Shown: one piece after another, positions 26,818 through 27,294 of the stretch | Position numbering within the stretch: the stretch's first letter is position 1 | Layout of the letters: the number at the start of each line of letters is the position of its first letter | DNA from: JBHELG01 sp046263195 | GTDB lineage: Bacteria; Actinomycetota; Nitriliruptoria; Nitriliruptorales; JAHWKO01 | Assembly: GCA_046263195.1 (NCBI GenBank) | Contig: JBHELG010000014.1 | Coordinates: 1 to 27,294 of the forward strand | Direction: 5' to 3' | Length of the DNA: 27,294 nucleotides | Position numbers and translations under genes: made by a program | The notes under the pieces: generated by a model | Database searches by the model: none | What the model was told of the DNA's origin: nothing | The model's input: the letters and a program-made list of their open reading frames with translations, nothing else

Positions 26818-27132
26818 GCTCTCAATGTAAGCGGTGCTGGTACTTCTCGGCCGATTAGATCCTGGTCCCTGGGACGCCGCAGTGAGCCTTGCTGGTCAGC
26901 AAGGCGGGGTGTTGGAAGTAGGCGTGGGCGAGATTCCGACTGCGGGCAGTGACTCGGCTTGAGCGCGAGGTGAGCATCGGACCTCGTCCCACGACACCTG
27001 CCGGCCAGCCGATGGACTGCAAGATGAGCGGCTACATCTTCATGGGTAGCAACATCGAGGGCCTGACCCCTCCTCTCAGTCCACAGCCCCCACCCCCTAA
27101 GGGCTCTTCCTTCGGCGGACCCGAGTCCGTGA
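26818..27132. other. 315-bp gap with an 18-bp palindrome
   Basis: Upstream region of the cupredoxin/dehydrogenase unit. It contains CCTTGCTG-GT-CAGCAAGG at 26887-26904, about 70-87 bp from the cupredoxin start, a plausible operator. A possible TACATT -10 lies very near the start codon on the minus strand. No coding frame is convincing. It reads up to the integrase remnant. Confidence 0.4.
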
Positions 27133-27294
27133 CTGTGCACGTCGCGAGTAGTTCCAGACTTGAACCCCGACTGGCTCTCCCACGAGTTCAAGCGACTTTG
27201 TGCGACCGCCGGGGTACCTCCCGTCCGACCTCACGACGTCCGCCATACGCGTCGCTACTGCTCGCCTCCGGGGAGCATCTCAAGGTCGTCCAAG
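27133..27294 (+). pseudogene. Tyrosine recombinase (phage-type integrase) remnant, frameshifted
   Basis: Only the C-terminal catalytic part is recognisable. The frame opens after a stop at 27130 and reads LNPDWLSHEFKRL, CATAGVPPV and RPHDVRHT (27160-27249), with the H-x-x-R catalytic pair of tyrosine recombinases. The expected continuation ASLLLASGEHLKVVQ is present but in another frame from 27249 to the window edge. The N-terminal part, including the first catalytic Arg, is missing upstream. The frame break could come from loss of GCAT out of a sequence coding RHTHAS. It points to the right, where its end and an attachment site should lie. Confidence 0.8.

Overview
The window is high-GC DNA with the gene content of an actinobacterium. 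The markers are a mycobacterial-style Lhr helicase with a long C-terminal region, a BldC-type DNA-binding protein, a short DLW-39-like membrane protein, and a cupredoxin that resembles the PQQ-associated family of mycobacteria. Many starts are GTG. I cannot place it below phylum with confidence. An uncultured soil or freshwater lineage is plausible.

Layout. 2-4141 (+) is the ATP-dependent helicase Lhr, missing only its first few residues; 4138-4746 (-) is a permuted papain-like hydrolase overlapping its 3' end. 5422-8890 (+) is a peptide-type ABC importer with a binding protein and two permeases but no ATPase. A tiny convergent gene lies at 8856-9062 (-). 9369-10283 (+) is a lipoprotein with two cupredoxin domains. 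It converges on a secreted beta-helix protein (10367-11482, -) across a perfect 14-bp hairpin. Next come a tandem GNAT acetyltransferase (11824-12735, +), a BldC-like regulator (12791-13042, -), a 777-bp gap, a small unknown protein (13820-14068, +) and a PIG-V-like mannosyltransferase (14114-15256, -). A 794-bp gap holds a cluster of DnaA-box-like motifs and ends at tRNA-Ala(TGC), 16051-16126. Then come a lipoprotein with a degenerate staphylococcal-nuclease domain (16208-16786, -) and a complete 2-oxoacid dehydrogenase operon in the order E1alpha-E1beta-E2-E3 (21860 down to 17026, -). A DLW-39-like gene lies at 22456-22608 (-).

The right 4.5 kb looks like an integrated element. At 22826-22869 there is only the 3' half of a tRNA-Ile(GAT), from the anticodon loop to the 3' end, which is the scar that tyrosine-recombinase elements leave. 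Beside it are four GGTGYC-type direct repeats (candidate integrase arm sites), a 9-bp-phased repeat operator, and an Xre/RES (MbcA/MbcT-like) toxin-antitoxin pair. After these come a PQQ alcohol dehydrogenase with the Asp-Tyr-Asp signature of lanthanide-dependent enzymes and a membrane-anchored cupredoxin likely to take its electrons. The window ends in a truncated, frameshifted tyrosine-integrase remnant. I predict an intact tRNA-Ile(GAT) on the minus strand a little beyond the right edge.

The most interesting signals are this small tRNA-Ile element carrying an addiction module with a lanthanide-type quinoprotein/cupredoxin pair, the unusual start of the RES toxin, the loss of both catalytic arginines in the nuclease-like lipoprotein, and the repeat-built acidic linkers of the E2 subunit.
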